Source: Gymnopus androsaceus JB14
Lineage: Eukaryota; Basidiomycota; Agaricomycetes; Agaricales; Omphalotaceae
NCBI GenBank assembly: GCA_009733575.1
Contig: ML769389.1
Location: 1-64,000, forward strand
Direction of reading: 5' to 3'
DNA length: 64,000 nucleotides
Positions within the stretch are counted from its first letter, which is position 1. Each line of letters opens with the position of its first letter. This document shows positions 34,423 to 46,900 of the stretch, piece after piece. The notes below the pieces were generated by a model. It had not been told where the DNA came from. It searched no databases and saw nothing but the letters and a program-made list of their open reading frames with translations. The translations under genes and the position numbers were made by a program.

Positions 34423-36500
34423 TCATAGAAAAACCATTCGGAAATACTTCTCCACCCCTTCTAAATCTTTCGCTATCGTTCCAACATGTCCATCCGGACG
34501 GACCACGACTACGACCATTCCTTCTCCTCCTTCCTGGAAGATCGAGACAAATTCAGGTACTGCTCGAAGATAAACCCGACATGCATGTCCCTCTGTGTCC
34601 ATCACTTCGTCAATCCCTGCAAGCTCTTTGCCTAACGCTTCTTGAACCGATTTGAAGCCCGACGGAGACTGGGGATGTATAATGACGGCCCGCACCGTCT
34701 CAGATTTACCCCTACCATGCGCTTGGAGGAACACAAGCACTTCCTGCAATCCCGGAGTTCTGGGAGACGTCGTAAAGACGAGTCACGGTATGGTACGTCG
34801 GTTTGAAAATCTCAAACAATGTAGTCGTCGTTTCCTCCGACGAAGAATGATCCCCACCGTAAACTTTCAATCCCTACCGCCTCCGGTGCTCGATCGCCAC
34901 CTCTCACAGGCTTCGTCCGGAGACATTTTGTATGGGTCCAGTACCTCCGCAGGTGGTTGTACATCGTCCATGACAATAGGACTCCCTCTGTAATTAATAC
35001 CAAACATTCGAATCTCGAAGCCGCGAGTCCATCCTAGATGGGACCCACCTGCGTTAGAGGGTCTCAAAAGAGTTTGATTCAAAAGGGCTGTGGTCTTATT
35101 CAGCATTGCGCTGATGACGCGCACGCGTTCCGTTGTGTAGGATTCAAGGAGGGAGAAAGGTGCAAGACCTTTGTGCACGAGGGATAGTTTCCAGGCGAGG
35201 TTGAAGGCATCATGTACACCCGAATTCAGGCCCTACAAGTGAATTAGGAAATTAGATTTTGCGGATGTCAAATGCTTACCTGACCTCCGGTAGGACTGTG
35301 AACATGAGCGGCATCTACTGATCCAAGACATATCAAAGAAACATTCGATAGGAACACGATTATCTCACCTCCAGCGATATAAACCCTTCCTTCTCCAAAC
35401 TTATCCACCATACGGACATTTGGCTTCCAAATCGCAGCGCCAATCAAGTCCCCGAAAAGCAAGTCCCTCCGTCCACTCAACGCGTAAATCTCCTCGACTA
35501 GTGCGTCACGGTCATTACAGAGGGTTGCCAGTCGTTCAAGTTCGAGATCAGAAGCACTCAATACAACTTGTGTTCGGGTGTCATTCAGTGTCTGAGTTGG
35601 AATAGAGTGTTGAGCAGAATATGCAGATCGGTAGGGACGGAATAGAACAGCTTTTTTGCCCAGTTCCCCCCAAACCTTTATGTGCTATAGGACCGGTTCA
35701 GCATCTTGATGAAGAAGATAACGAAAAGCATACTGACATCATCACCCCACCCATTCAATAAATGTATATCTCCCAATAACATCCCAGCTTGAGGATAGGA
35801 CTCGCCTAGGAAGGTGCATCCCAGTTGTTTGCGGGTAACAGAGTGGGCCCCCTCCGCACCAATGAGCCAGTCGAATTCGGTTGCTTCAGTGGTTTCATCT
35901 TGAATCGTGTTTCTGATTGTGGCCGAGACAAAATCAGAACCGGGGCTATGTTCATACTTGACGAGTTCCAATCCCAGCTCTACCTGCACACCATAGTTTT
36001 TTAGCAGGCAGTTACGAAGGACAGCTTCATGGTCGACTTGGCCAATGTGGCGGGCGGTGAAATATGGCTTATCTACGGTTTGGGTCACAGGAGGCTCATC
36101 ATTCCACATAATTAGCGGTGGCTGGCCGTCATCGGGGAGGGTATACCGATGGACAGGTTGGTGTCCGCCAGAAGCAGCCCATATATCGTCGAGAACTCCT
36201 AGAAATTTGTAGAGTTCGAGGGTGCGGGGCTGTGAGGTAGTTGCATGTCAGATGGCATCGGAAGCAGAAGGAGAGAAAGAGGTGTAGTGACTAGCCTGAA
36301 TACCAGGACCCCGATAGCCAGTCCGAAATTCACCTTCTTTCGCAATAATGCGTACAGAGAGGCCGTTGCGAAGGAGAAGCAATGCAGAGACAAGACCTAC
36401 AGGTCCTGCTCCAGCCTGAATTTTTGTCAGCCAAGTCGCAAAAGAGAACTAAACCAGGACATACGATCAAGACGTTAACACGGTTTGCAGACTTTGGCAT
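34423..36500 (-). CDS. FAD-dependent aromatic hydroxylase (phenol 2-monooxygenase-like)
   Basis: This is a class A flavoprotein monooxygenase that would hydroxylate an aromatic ring using NADPH. On the minus strand the ATG at 36500 gives [13 protein letters not shown], then [18 protein letters not shown] (the dinucleotide-binding GxGxxG), [31 protein letters not shown], the [11 protein letters not shown] motif, and [20 protein letters not shown] (the GD-type FAD motif). The C-terminal third ([12 protein letters not shown] to [18 protein letters not shown]) is the thioredoxin-like dimerisation domain of the PheA/TfdB group. Several short introns interrupt the gene. Frame continuity is not fully shown between about 34750 and 34870. 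Confidence 0.85.
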
Positions 36501-36790
36501 GATTATTGAGTGAAGAACTCATCTCCTTCGACGCGTTTTATACTTAACTGCGGGACATGCACTGCTTCAACCGCGAATAACTTTTCAAAATAACCGATTC
36601 TACCGACTAACCGGGACAGCGGTTGTGCCACAATTCTACCGCTGTGTTACATTTGCCCCAGGGTCTCTTGTCGGAATCCAGGCTCCCTGCAGTTCCTATT
36701 GACGAAGATATGGCCGTGAAGGAAGCTTGACAACGACAGTGGAGATTCATGCGGCGCCGGCCCGCAAACTTTCTTGAACCGCGTCCACCA

Positions 36791-39244
36791 ATGAACCAAA
36801 AAAGCGTATTGATTACTGGGTGCAGCGCTGGCGGAATAGGACATGCCTTGGCCAAAGAATTTCATTCCAGAGGCGCGTTTTGATCTACATTTCAAGTTGT
36901 TGTTTACCGTGTTTATCTTCTCCAAACAGGATTAAGAGTTATCGCCACGGCTCGTCGCCTCGAGTCCATGATCGAATTGGAAGCACTTGGAATGACTGTA
37001 TTGATGTTGGATGTCTCCGAGATTGATAGTATAAGAAAGGTTCGCGACGAGGTGGCTTTATTAACAGGGGAAAAGCTCGATATCCTGATCAACAACGCGT
37101 AAGTTCATATAATCGGTTTCATAACCATGTTCTCATTTGCTCAGCGGACAAGGCGAGTTGCCTCTCTTATTTGCGCGTCAGACGCTCAACCAATCCATCC
37201 AGCATTACCCGTGGCTGTAACCGATCTCGACTTGACTGAAGTCCGAGCTCTTTTCGAAGTCAACTTCTTCGGACCCATGACCATGGTCAAGGAATTCATG
37301 CCACTCCTGTTGACTTCCAGTGATGCTCGCATCGTTCAAACCGGGAGCATTGGTGGTATCATACCCGTTCCTTTCAATGCTGCCTATAACGCAAGTAAAG
37401 CAGCGCTCCATGCCTTTGCAAATGTGTTGCGGGTGGAGTTGGCACCATTTGAGTAAGCTATAACTTACTCAGGTGCCCTTGCACTAATTTTCGCTGTATA
37501 GAAACATCAAGGTCATTAACGTGTGTAGTCTGAGTACTCGAAATCTTGAAACAGTCTTGATCGATTTCTTTAGCTGGTCACTGGCGCAGTGAAAACTAAC
37601 ATTGCAAAGCCAATGCTCCTACCAAATAACTCTCTCTACAAACCCATGGAACCCGCTTATCTCGAGAAACGTACCCAGTTGTCACAAGGTAAATCTCCTC
37701 CTTTGAATATTATATTAACTCCTCATTATGTGCATGTAACAGTAAATACAACACCGACCTCCGAGTATGCTCAGCATGTGGTAACAGAGGTCCTGAAATC
37801 CAATCCTCGAGCATGGTTTTGGACTGCGAAAATGAGCTTTGTGGCCTGGTTTGTAGATACATTCGTTCCGATAAATTTCGTTGTACGTCTTCTTCATGGT
37901 TTATCAACTTCCATATTAACGTCAACTTATCTCTGTCCTTTCCTGCTTATAGCTTCCCATGATGGCGAAAGAATACGGGCTGGTGGATTTCGCCTCTCGG
38001 ATTTCTTCGAGCCTCATTCAAGTTCCGCGCAACAAGAAAAACGTTTTGATTACCGGATGCAGCGCTGGCGGTATAGGACATGCGCTGGCTAAAGAATTCC
38101 ACAAAAAAGGCGCGTTAAATTATTTTTCGCAAACGTGCCCTAACATCCTATACAGGGCACCACGTCTTTGCCTCTGCCCGACAGCTTGATTCCATGGTGG
38201 AATTGAAGGACCTCGGAATCACCGTGCTAGAGTTGGACGTCACAGAAATCGAAAGCGTACGAGAGGCGCGCGATAAGATATCTGCACTAACTGGGGGAAC
38301 ACTTGACATATTGGTGAATAATGCGTATGTTTCGTTATTCTATCAATATTTCATCCTATTCTAATATGCTTCTAGCGGCCAAAGCAAGTTTTGCGTCAAT
38401 CTTACTTTATTAGACGATAACAGCTAACATCTAGCAAATATCATGCCCGTAACCGACATGGACATGGACACTGCTCGGGGTTTGTTTGAAGTCAATCTAT
38501 ACGGAGCTATAACAATGGTACAACAATTTGTACAACTCCTTACAGCTTCAGGTGATGGTCGTGTTGCTCAACTAGGCAGCGTTGCCGGGATTTTTCCTAT
38601 GCCATTTAGTGCCCCGTACAGCGCCAGTAAAGCAGCGACTCATGCATTGAGCAACACAATGAGTGTGGAGCTCGTCCCATTCAAGTTCGTTGTGGTGTTT
38701 TTTTTTTTTTTTGGCAATTGTGTGCTGAGACTCGTTCGATAGTATCAAGGTCATCAATGTATGGACATGAGGTTCAATTTGGTTTATCTAGCTTTGATAC
38801 TTTCTCTTTCCAGTTGGTCACCGGCGGGGTTCAGAGCAATATTTCAAGACAGATGCATCTGCCAGACAACTCGTTATACAAGTCTGTCGAACACATTCTT
38901 CGCGAGAAACGTGTTGGTGTTTCGCAAGGTATATCTGTTCTACACTATTTCTTGGGTTTCTGACTTTTGTCCTGACAGTGGGAGCTATGCCGACAGCAGA
39001 TTATGCTGAGCGAGTAGTAAATGAGCTGCTGAAGCCGAAACCTCGAGCCTGGCTCTGGCTCGGGAAGAATTCCTTACTGTGTTGGTTGTTTGATAGGTTC
39101 TTGTGGAAAACTGCTTTGGTGGGTTTATATCATTATGTGTTCCAACAAATGGCCTCTCACATTTGTTTCTCTTTCTCTCTGCAGGATGGTATGATGGCGA
39201 GAATGTTTGGACTATTGGAACTTTCAGCTTTAGTTAAAGGCTAG
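36791..39244 (+). CDS. Two-domain short-chain dehydrogenase (AYR1-like tandem fusion)
   Basis: Two SDR domains of the AYR1-like type follow one another without a stop or a new ATG between them. Domain 1 starts MNQKSVLITGCSAGGIG at 36791 and has DILINNA, the catalytic Ser in TGSIGG and YNASKAALHAF. It ends LPMMAKEYGLVDFASRISSS and runs in frame through LIQVPRNKK into domain 2 (NVLITGCSAGGIGHALAKEF). Domain 2 has DILVNNA, LGSVAG, YSASKAATHAL and the stop at 39242-39244. Both domains keep the TGxxxGxG, Ser, Tyr and Lys set. Intron positions are conserved, including a GC-AG intron (donor G|GCGCGT) after KEFHSR and KEFHKK. The family includes 1-acyl-DHAP reductase; the real substrate is unknown. 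Misassembly of two adjacent genes is the alternative. Confidence 0.75.
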
Positions 39245-40644
39245 GAAAGTAAAGGCAGATTAGAACCCAGCCTCTTTCTTTAGAAAGCATGTTATATTCA
39301 TTACGGGCCATCGTATAGCTATACTTTACAATAGTCTTCTGGTAGCTTCTGCATGCGCTTAGCGCTTAGTTACTAAGCTAGCCGCGCTGCGCGCCTAAAT
39401 TGCTAATTTACTCCCACTGCTACATCGTACATACTACTGCTCTCATTCCAATTCAACTCTATGGAATAAACAAAAATAACGAGTGATGCTATTCTTGGAA
39501 AACGAGTTGAACGGTCAAGTCTAACGCGGTGTACAGCGAGTAAAAGAGCCTTTCGTCATACAGTGTGTTTTTTTCTGTCATTCTCATCTCGGTTTACAAC
39601 GACTTACTGTTGTACTGTTGTTTGGAAGCAGGATTAGAGATTAAAGTCATTCACGCGTTGCTCATTGTTCAAGTCATGATCGAAGACCGTTTAAAGAGAT
39701 GTTGGTCCGACGTTTTGGCGTCCAAGCCAAGTTTTGCACCTTATACTTCCTCTATTAATGGCCAGTTTCGCTCCCGTACGTTCAGCGCACCATACGACAG
39801 CATGTCGACTGCATTGAACTAATCCTCTTCTTTCTCTAGGTCACCGGGAACAATGGCTACATGTTGGCATTGGTCAAGTGCTGTACCAATGATTTTCTTT
39901 GAAAATTTACATGTTCTCACTTGTTCAACAATGCCTGCTTCGTTTCTTCACAACAAGAAACCTCAATGCTGGTGTGGTAAAGTGGATGAGATTGGGTGAG
40001 TTTTCCGTATTCAAATTTAGCTCGGACCGTTGGAATTTGGCTAGTTTTAAGCTTAAATTTAGCGCTGTTCGTTTGTCGGATCGCTGTGATGAAAGCAAGC
40101 ATATCCTCGATAGCCTGTTTGTGCATCCAATGCTGAGTTTTATCGAGCGAATTGTCTCGATATAACCGCTGCAGATGTCGAACACTAGGCTGGATGAGAG
40201 TTTTATAATTTGCAACCTGAGCGATTTTTTCTTGTCTGAAACCTTGAGTAGTTAGTACCTGTATCTGACACCATTTCCCTCCTAGATGTACCTGAACGTC
40301 TATCATCTGATACGTCAATTCGTGTCCTTCTGCAAATTGGGCAACAAAACATCATCCTCAAGGGTTGTTAGGCCTCGGATTCGGATTCCGGAATTTGTTC
40401 GCTCTTTTCCTCAATCAGCTGGCACTTTGTCAAGAAACCCATGCATCTCTTTTTGAAGTCTCACCCCCAGTACACCTTGCTTCTGACCCATAGCGGTCCG
40501 TAACGATGGACTGAAGAGCTCATTTACTGTAACCCAGGCGGAACATACGGGTCGTCGGAAAATTGGAAAGGAGGAGGGTCTCTGGTCTTTTCCGTGCTGA
40601 TATAAATAGATACCGTTCTATCGAGCATCTGCAAGAACGAAGCC
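39245..40644. other. Intergenic region, possible gene remnants
   Basis: No complete gene is seen. Near 39840 VTGNNGYMLALVK resembles the first strand of a dihydroflavonol-reductase-like Rossmann fold but goes nowhere. A 133-codon open frame on the minus strand (39917-40318) is unrecognised. The last bases hold the hydrolase promoter. Confidence 0.35.
40601..40608 (+). promoter_or_regulatory. TATA box of the GH gene
   Basis: TATAAATA lies 37-44 bases before the ATG at 40645. Confidence 0.5.
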
Positions 40645-42503
40645 ATGCATATCTCATTGGGGCCTCTCGCAGGCTTTGTGTTGTTCTCTCTCTGTGGTTC
40701 GGTCACTGCCCAAACGGCAGATCAGATCACTACAGTGAATCTAGCTGACAACACTGGTAATCCCGAACACCTGGCTTCGGGATTTATCTATGGCATTCCC
40801 GATACTCTAGGACAGATTCCGACTTCATTTTATACAGGTATATACGTTCATTCTGTGCTTTATTCACACTCCTGACCCTGGGTCCCAACTTTTATAGAGA
40901 TGGGCTTCAACTATGGACGAGCAAGTGGTGCCCAACTCCCTGAGCCTGCTCGTGGATGGATTTTCGGCCTGACGGAATTCAAAGTAAGTTCCAATGCACT
41001 TTTTTTTCAAAATCTCTGCATCGACATCGACCTCATATCCTTAATTAGAACCGCTTCGAATCCGCCGTCTCCAACTATGATACAGCGCACGGCCTAGGCG
41101 CTAAATTCATCCTGCTCTTGAACGACTTGTGGGGGGCCGATGGAACTCAGCCTGCTGGTTCAGTTTTTCCCGGAGACGATGATGATTGGGACAGCTATCA
41201 AAGTTTTCTGGTTAATGTCATTGCGGGAATCCAGAGCAATAGCATGACTGACATTGCTATTGATATTTGGAACGAACCTGATGGTGGGACGACCTTTTGG
41301 AATGGAAGTGAGGATGATAGAGTTTTTTTTCTTCTTCGAGGGTTTTTGTTTATGTTTATTATATTTCAGACCAGGCCCAGTGGCTTTCGATGTGGAGTAT
41401 GGGTTATGAGACTCTTCGGTGTGTTTGTCACGTCTCTTTCTGTACTGCCTGACTGAGACTATTTTAGGGATGCGCTCGGAGAAAGGCGTGTTACTGTTCG
41501 GACCAACGCTTGCAGGAGCACCCGAGACAACGAATACTTGGTAAGGAAATTCACGATGATGATTGACAGCTGAGCTCAGCTCTGATATAGGTGGACCAAC
41601 TGGCTCGCTCTAATTGCTAGCGACGAAACAGTTCCGGATGCCTACGTGTGGCATCTCGAAGGAAGCGTACGTCGTATTTTTTAAAAACTACCATTCAAGC
41701 ACTTCAACAAACCCTCTACTATACATAGACCGCAGACCCAAACGACGACCTTACAAACCAACATCCCAATCCTGCAATCAATGCAAGAACAACACGGTCT
41801 CTCAACATCCGTACCCATCGTGATCGACGAGTACGGTGTCATTGCAGAACAATGTCCTGGAGGCTCCGCGTGGTGGATTTCGCGTCTCGAGCGGTACAAT
41901 GTGCCAGGGTTAAGGGGAAATTGGTTAAGTGGAACGGAGTTGCATGATTTCTTTGCTAGTCTTTTGTGGAAGCCGGATCCGACGGTTTCGACTGACACGG
42001 GGTATTGGGCTAATGGAGGTGGGTGACATGACTACATGTCTCTCTTCGTGCTTGACTGATAGAGCGGTGTATGGTAGACTGGCAGGTTTATGCATACTAT
42101 TTCGGGTCGATGACTGGTCATAGAGTTGCTACGACTGGATCTATCGATAGGTTGATGGACTCGTACGCTACTGTGGGTACGGATGCTGTTCGTATTCTTG
42201 TTGGAGGGCGTCAAGTTACAGGTGCGTTTTTATCGCTTTAGCCTCCGTAGAGTGTGCTGATAATTTGTTCAGGAACATGGCAAGGTAACGGTGAACTCGC
42301 TATCTTCAGTCGGTCTACCGGAATCAGGGACTCTTGATATAACAACGTTCCAGTTCTCGTATACTGGTGGTGCCGAGGGCAATATTGGTGCCCCTACGAA
42401 TTTGGGAGTCGTTGCTCATGCGTATAGTGGTAATTCGGTCTCGTTCCCGATTTTCCAGACTGATACTACGACCACTTGGGCTTTTGAGTTTGCTGTAGCG
42501 TAG
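40645..42503 (+). CDS. Secreted glycoside hydrolase, GH39-like TIM barrel
   Basis: The start gives a signal peptide (MHISLGPLAGFVLFSLCGSV) cut near TAQ. The barrel sequence shows FYTEMGFNYGRASGAQ, AKFILLLNDLWGADG, and the acid/base strand MTDIAIDIWNEPDGG, where the Glu in WNEP is the expected proton donor of clan GH-A. Later come PDAYVWHLEG, VPIVIDEYGV (Glu as the likely nucleophile), GSAWWISRLERYNVPGLRGNW and LHDFFASLL, and a beta-rich C-terminus ending WAFEFAVA. About seven short introns are present. The family assignment (GH39 or a near relative) is by recall of similar basidiomycete proteins; the substrate, probably a plant or fungal wall glycan, is inferred. Confidence 0.8.
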
Positions 42504-42630
42504 CGTAGTTTTTACCAAGTGCGGGTATAATTTATATGAGTTTGTGGCATTGGTACATCCTCGTATATTACAGTGTGAAGTAAGTGCTACAAGAGTGAGT
42601 GAATGATACATGTGAGTTTAGGCGAAGAGT

Positions 42631-43383
42631 TCATCTTCTGCTTGCACCAACCCCCATTCCTCTATTCCGTCTCTCCACCGATCCCTGTACGGTACTACCA
42701 AATTCCGTAGGCATCATCATCATGCCTGCGTTTCCATGAGCCACGCCAGCAAAAGAGTCCATCCCAGCTCCGAACCCTCCTCTTGTAACCTCTGGATTGT
42801 TCCACGGCCCATTGGACGCTCTCGGACCGGCGAATGGAGTCGAAGTGGCACTGGGGAAGGCAGAGATAGAATTGGATGACGAGGAGGGACCCATCATACT
42901 CCGCATAATGCTATCAATGTCGCGTGTATATACAGGGGTCTCAAGCGCGGCTTTGGACCCTTGAAGCAGCGTTTGTTCGAATAGCTCGTTCTCCTGCAGC
43001 TCGCGGACTTCTTCGCGGAGGCTGTCGAGGATGTGTTGGTAGTAAACTGAAAGAAGGAAAGTTAAGGACCAACTTGTGTGTGTGTGTGTGGAATTAAGCC
43101 AAAACTTACATTTCTCATCCTCTGATTCAGGTTTTGGACGTGGTATTAAAGGATCGAAATCAGCCTTGGTCTCTAGATGAGCGGGTTTGTCGAGACCGAT
43201 TTTTTCCTGCCATTTTTGTTCAAACTGGAATTGATTGAGCATGGCTTCCGAGTCGGAGAGAGATGTTTGGTCTTCGGGATGTCTGCTGCCGACGGAGCTG
43301 GTGGGAGAAGGGGAACGCATGTCTTGGGGAGCGTATTCCATGGCTGGTACTATGGGAGTCGAAAGCAGGAAACGCGAGGTCAT
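42631..43383 (-). CDS. Conserved fungal protein of unknown function
   Basis: Two exons (43110-43383 and 42631-43046) join across a 63-nt intron containing a CA repeat and give 229 aa. The start could also be the ATG at 43341 (MEYAPQDMRS). The middle is a helical, probably coiled-coil segment (FYYQHILDSLREEVRELQEN, then ELFEQTLLQGS). The flanks are Ser/Pro/Gly-rich and probably disordered, with a DFDPLIPRPKPE motif before the helix. I do not recognise the family. It is divergently arranged with the RNR gene and shares a 550-bp intergenic region with it. Confidence 0.65.
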   Translation of the reverse strand: MTSRFLLSTPIVPAMEYAPQDMRSPSPTSSVGSRHPEDQTSLSDSEAMLNQFQFEQKWQEKIGLDKPAHLETKADFDPLIPRPKPESEDEKCKFWLNSTHTHTSWSLTFLLSVYYQHILDSLREEVRELQENELFEQTLLQGSKAALETPVYTRDIDSIMRSMMGPSSSSNSISAFPSATSTPFAGPRASNGPWNNPEVTRGGFGAGMDSFAGVAHGNAGMMMMPTEFGSTVQGSVERRNRGMGVGASRR

Positions 43384-43626
43384 GTGATTAATGATGAGTC
43401 AAATGCTTCCGGCGGACATCTCGATTTGAGTTTGCTTCTTCGACGAACGGGGAGGAGGTGGACTCTGAAGGTCAAAGGTGTCTTGAGTCATAAACAGTCA
43501 TACTACTCTAGGGACGTTTTTAAAATTCACCACTGAATGGTTAATTAAAACGCTTTATCAGCCTACGCTCGAAATGTAATCGGATCACCTGTAACCGTCT
43601 TGTCAAGATTCAAATCAAAAACATAG

Positions 43627-43875
43627 GTGCAAATAACGCGCTTTGTTGAATCCTTCAAAAGAAGTGAAAGGACCGCGTTTTTTGCTGGGATAAACGCGCC
43701 TTGTCGTGTAAATCGGATAATAAACCCCGCCCCATTTTTTTCAGCGTTGTTGTGGCCTTTGTATGACTCTCGCTGGCAATTTGTGGCCCGGATGACCTTG
43801 TTGAATCATCAAAACGCTCGCGTGGAGCGCGTGGCACGGTCACAGTCACATTTGCTTATTTAAACCGCGTTTGAG
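43627..43875 (+). promoter_or_regulatory. Cluster of ACGCG (MCB-like) elements upstream of the RNR gene
   Basis: Six ACGCG cores, counting both strands, lie within about 240 bases: AACGCG at 43635 and 43693, CGCGTT at 43674 and 43866, and CGCGTG at about 43820 and 43828. ACGCG(T) is the MluI cell-cycle box bound by MBF in ascomycete yeasts, where RNR genes are known targets. Confidence 0.6.
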
Positions 43876-43933
43876 AAAGTTTTCTCTTCTTCACTAGCCA
43901 CCACTCCTCCAACCTTTCTCTCTACCACTTACC

Positions 43934-46900
43934 ATGAGCAGCATGGCCTACGTCTTCAAACGCGGTCAGTGAATTCCTTTTCATCTCAATGCTGTCTCTG
44001 ACCCTTTTTTTGCAGATGGGTGAGACCATCCTGGCTGGTCAACGCGACGCAGAGCTAAACTGATTTCTTTCTCTAGGCGCAAGGAACGCATTCAGTTTGA
44101 CAAGGTGCGATCCTTCCAACTTTTCGACGCGCATTTCTCATTATCTCTTCAGATCACCTCCCGCATAGACAAGTTGTGCTATGGCCTCGACATGAACCAC
44201 GTAGATCCTATCGAGTATGTCGCGTCTATTTCATTCGTTCCAAGCTCTTAATATCCTTCAGGGTCACGCAAAAGGTCGTTCAGGGTGTTTATCAAGGCGT
44301 GACTACGGTCGAGCTCGATGTTCGTACAGCGCGCTTCTATAGTTCTCCTTCACGTCTAACTCTTCTCGCCTTTCAGAACCTCGCCGCCGAGACTGCAGCT
44401 TACCTCACAACAAAACATCCCGACTATGCTATCCTCGCCGCCCGTATCGCCGTCTCAAATCTACACAAGGAGACGAAAAAGAACTTTTCTTCAGTAATCA
44501 CCGACCTCTACGAATACGTCAACCCCAAGACTGGCAAACCAGCGCCGATGGTTTCAGAAGAAACCTACCGAAACGTTATGTCTCATAAGGAGACCCTCGA
44601 TTCGGCTATCATCTACAACCGCGATTTCAGCTACAACTAGTACGTGTCTAGCTCTTTTCTTTTTATCCTTTCTAACTCTCGGTAGCTTTGGGTTCAAAAC
44701 TCTTGAACGTTCATACCTCATCCGTCTCAACGGTCGCATTGCCGAGCGACCGCAACACATGATTATGCGAGTAGCTGTCGGAATTCACGGCGACGACATC
44801 GAGCACGTCCTGCAAACCTACAACCTCATGTCCGAACGATACTTTACACACGCTACCCCTACTCTCTTCAATGCCGGTACCCCAAACCCGCAAATGTCCT
44901 CCTGCTTCCTCGTCTGCATGAAGGACGATTCCATTGAAGGAATCTACGACACGTTGAAGAACTGTGCTCTTATTAGCAAGTCAGCCGGTGGTATCGGTAT
45001 TAGTATTCACAATATTCGAGCTACCGGGTGCGTTCGTTTCTTGGTTTATCTTCACTCTCTCTTACGCTTTTCCAGGTCCTACATCGCCGGTACGAATGGA
45101 TACTCTAATGGTATCGTCCCAATGCTTCGCGCCTACAACGCCACCGCTCGATACGTCGACCAGGGTGGTAACAAGCGTCCCGGTGCTTTCGCCATCTACC
45201 TTGAGCCTTGGCACGCCGACATCTTCGCCATGATTGATCTGAGGAAGAACCATGGCAAGGAGGAAGTCCGTGCGCGCGATTTGTTCTACGCTCTTTGGAT
45301 ACCGGATCTCTTGTGAGTCTTACTGATCCTATTTTTGATTTCCTTGAGCTAATTGGGTTTGTTCTAGCATGAAACGCGTCGAAGGTGGAGGCAACTGGTC
45401 GCTCTTCTGCCCTAATGAAGCCCCTGGACTTCATGAGGTCTACGGTGACGAGTTTGAGGCACTCTACGAGCGTTACGAGCAGGAGGGTCGGGCCCGCGAA
45501 ACTATTCCCGCTCAGAAGTTGTGGTATGCCATTCTCGAAGCTCAAATCGAGACTGGTAACCCTTTCATGCTGTACAAGGATGCTTGCAATGGTGCGTTAT
45601 CTTTCTGGTCTTCGGTCGCTTTTGCTAATCTTTTCCTTCAGCGAAATCCAACCAAAAGAACCTTGGTGTGATCAAGTCATCCAACCTCTGCACCGAGATC
45701 GTCGAATACTCTTCTCCCGATGAGACCGCCGTCTGCAACCTTGCTTCCCTCGCCCTCCCCACCTACATCACCAAAGACGCCTCTGGCAAGCCCACGTACG
45801 ACTTCCAGAAACTTCACGATGTAGCCAAGACTGTCGCGTTCAACCTCAACCGAGTCATCGATCGCAACTACTATCCCATCCCCGAAGCTCGTCGTTCCAA
45901 CATGCGTAGTCGTCCCATTGGTATTGGTGTTCAAGGTCTCGCCGACGCTTTCATGGCTCTCAAGATGCCTTTCGACTCGCCCCAGGCCAAGGAGCTCAAT
46001 TTGAAGATCTTTGAGACGATATACCATGGTGCTGCCGAGGCTAGTTGCGAGATGGCCAAGGCTGATGGTCCGTACGAGGCTTGGATGGGGAGTCCTGCTC
46101 AGCTAGGACAGCTGCAGTATGATTTGTGGGGTGTTACACCTACGGATCTGTGGGACTGGGATACGTTGAAGGAGAACATTGCAAAGTATGGGATGAGGAA
46201 CTCGTTGCTCACTGCGCCTATGCCTACTGCGTCTACGAGTCAGATGCTTGGCTTTAATGAGTGCTTTGAGCCTTATACTAGGTTAGTCATCGTCTTGGAT
46301 CGCATTTCTTCGCTTACACGGTCTTTCATAGCAATATCTACACTCGTCGTGTTCTCGCCGGAGAGTTCCAAGTCGTCTGCCCTTGGCTGCTAAGAGACCT
46401 AGTCGACCTCGGTCTCTGGGACGAAGACATGAAGAACCTCCTCATCGCACATCACGGTTCAGTCCAAAACATCCCCACCATCCCCGACCACATCAAAGCC
46501 ATCTACAAGACCGTCTGGGAAATTTCCCAGAAGAAGGTCCTCGACCTCGCTGCCGACCGTGGTGCGTTTATCTGCCAGAGTCAAAGCCTCAACGTCCATC
46601 TTGCGTCGCCGACGATGGGCCAGCTTACCAGTATGCACTTTTATGGGTGGAAGAAGGGGTTGAAGACGGGAATGTATTATTTGAGGACGAAGCCTGCTGC
46701 TCAGGCTATTCAGTTCACGGTGGATGCGTCGGTGTTGAAGGATGCGAAGAAGCATCAGGCAAAGGCTGCAGCTGATAAGAAGGTGTTGGCTGATAAGGTG
46801 TTGTTGTCGAATCCTGTCGTGGCCGAGTTGGCTGCTTCGTCACCGTCCTCGGGATCTTCTACGCCTGCGCTATCTCCCATGTCTATTGGCTCATCATCAC

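Noticed and set aside
39700..39900. A third SDR copy behind the fused pair
   Set aside because: FSAPYDSMSTALN and VTGNNGYM recall SDR and Rossmann motifs but are too short and in the wrong order to support a gene.
39917..40318. 133-codon minus-strand open frame
   Set aside because: No recognisable domain, no intron or promoter context, and AT-rich composition; kept only as a possible remnant.
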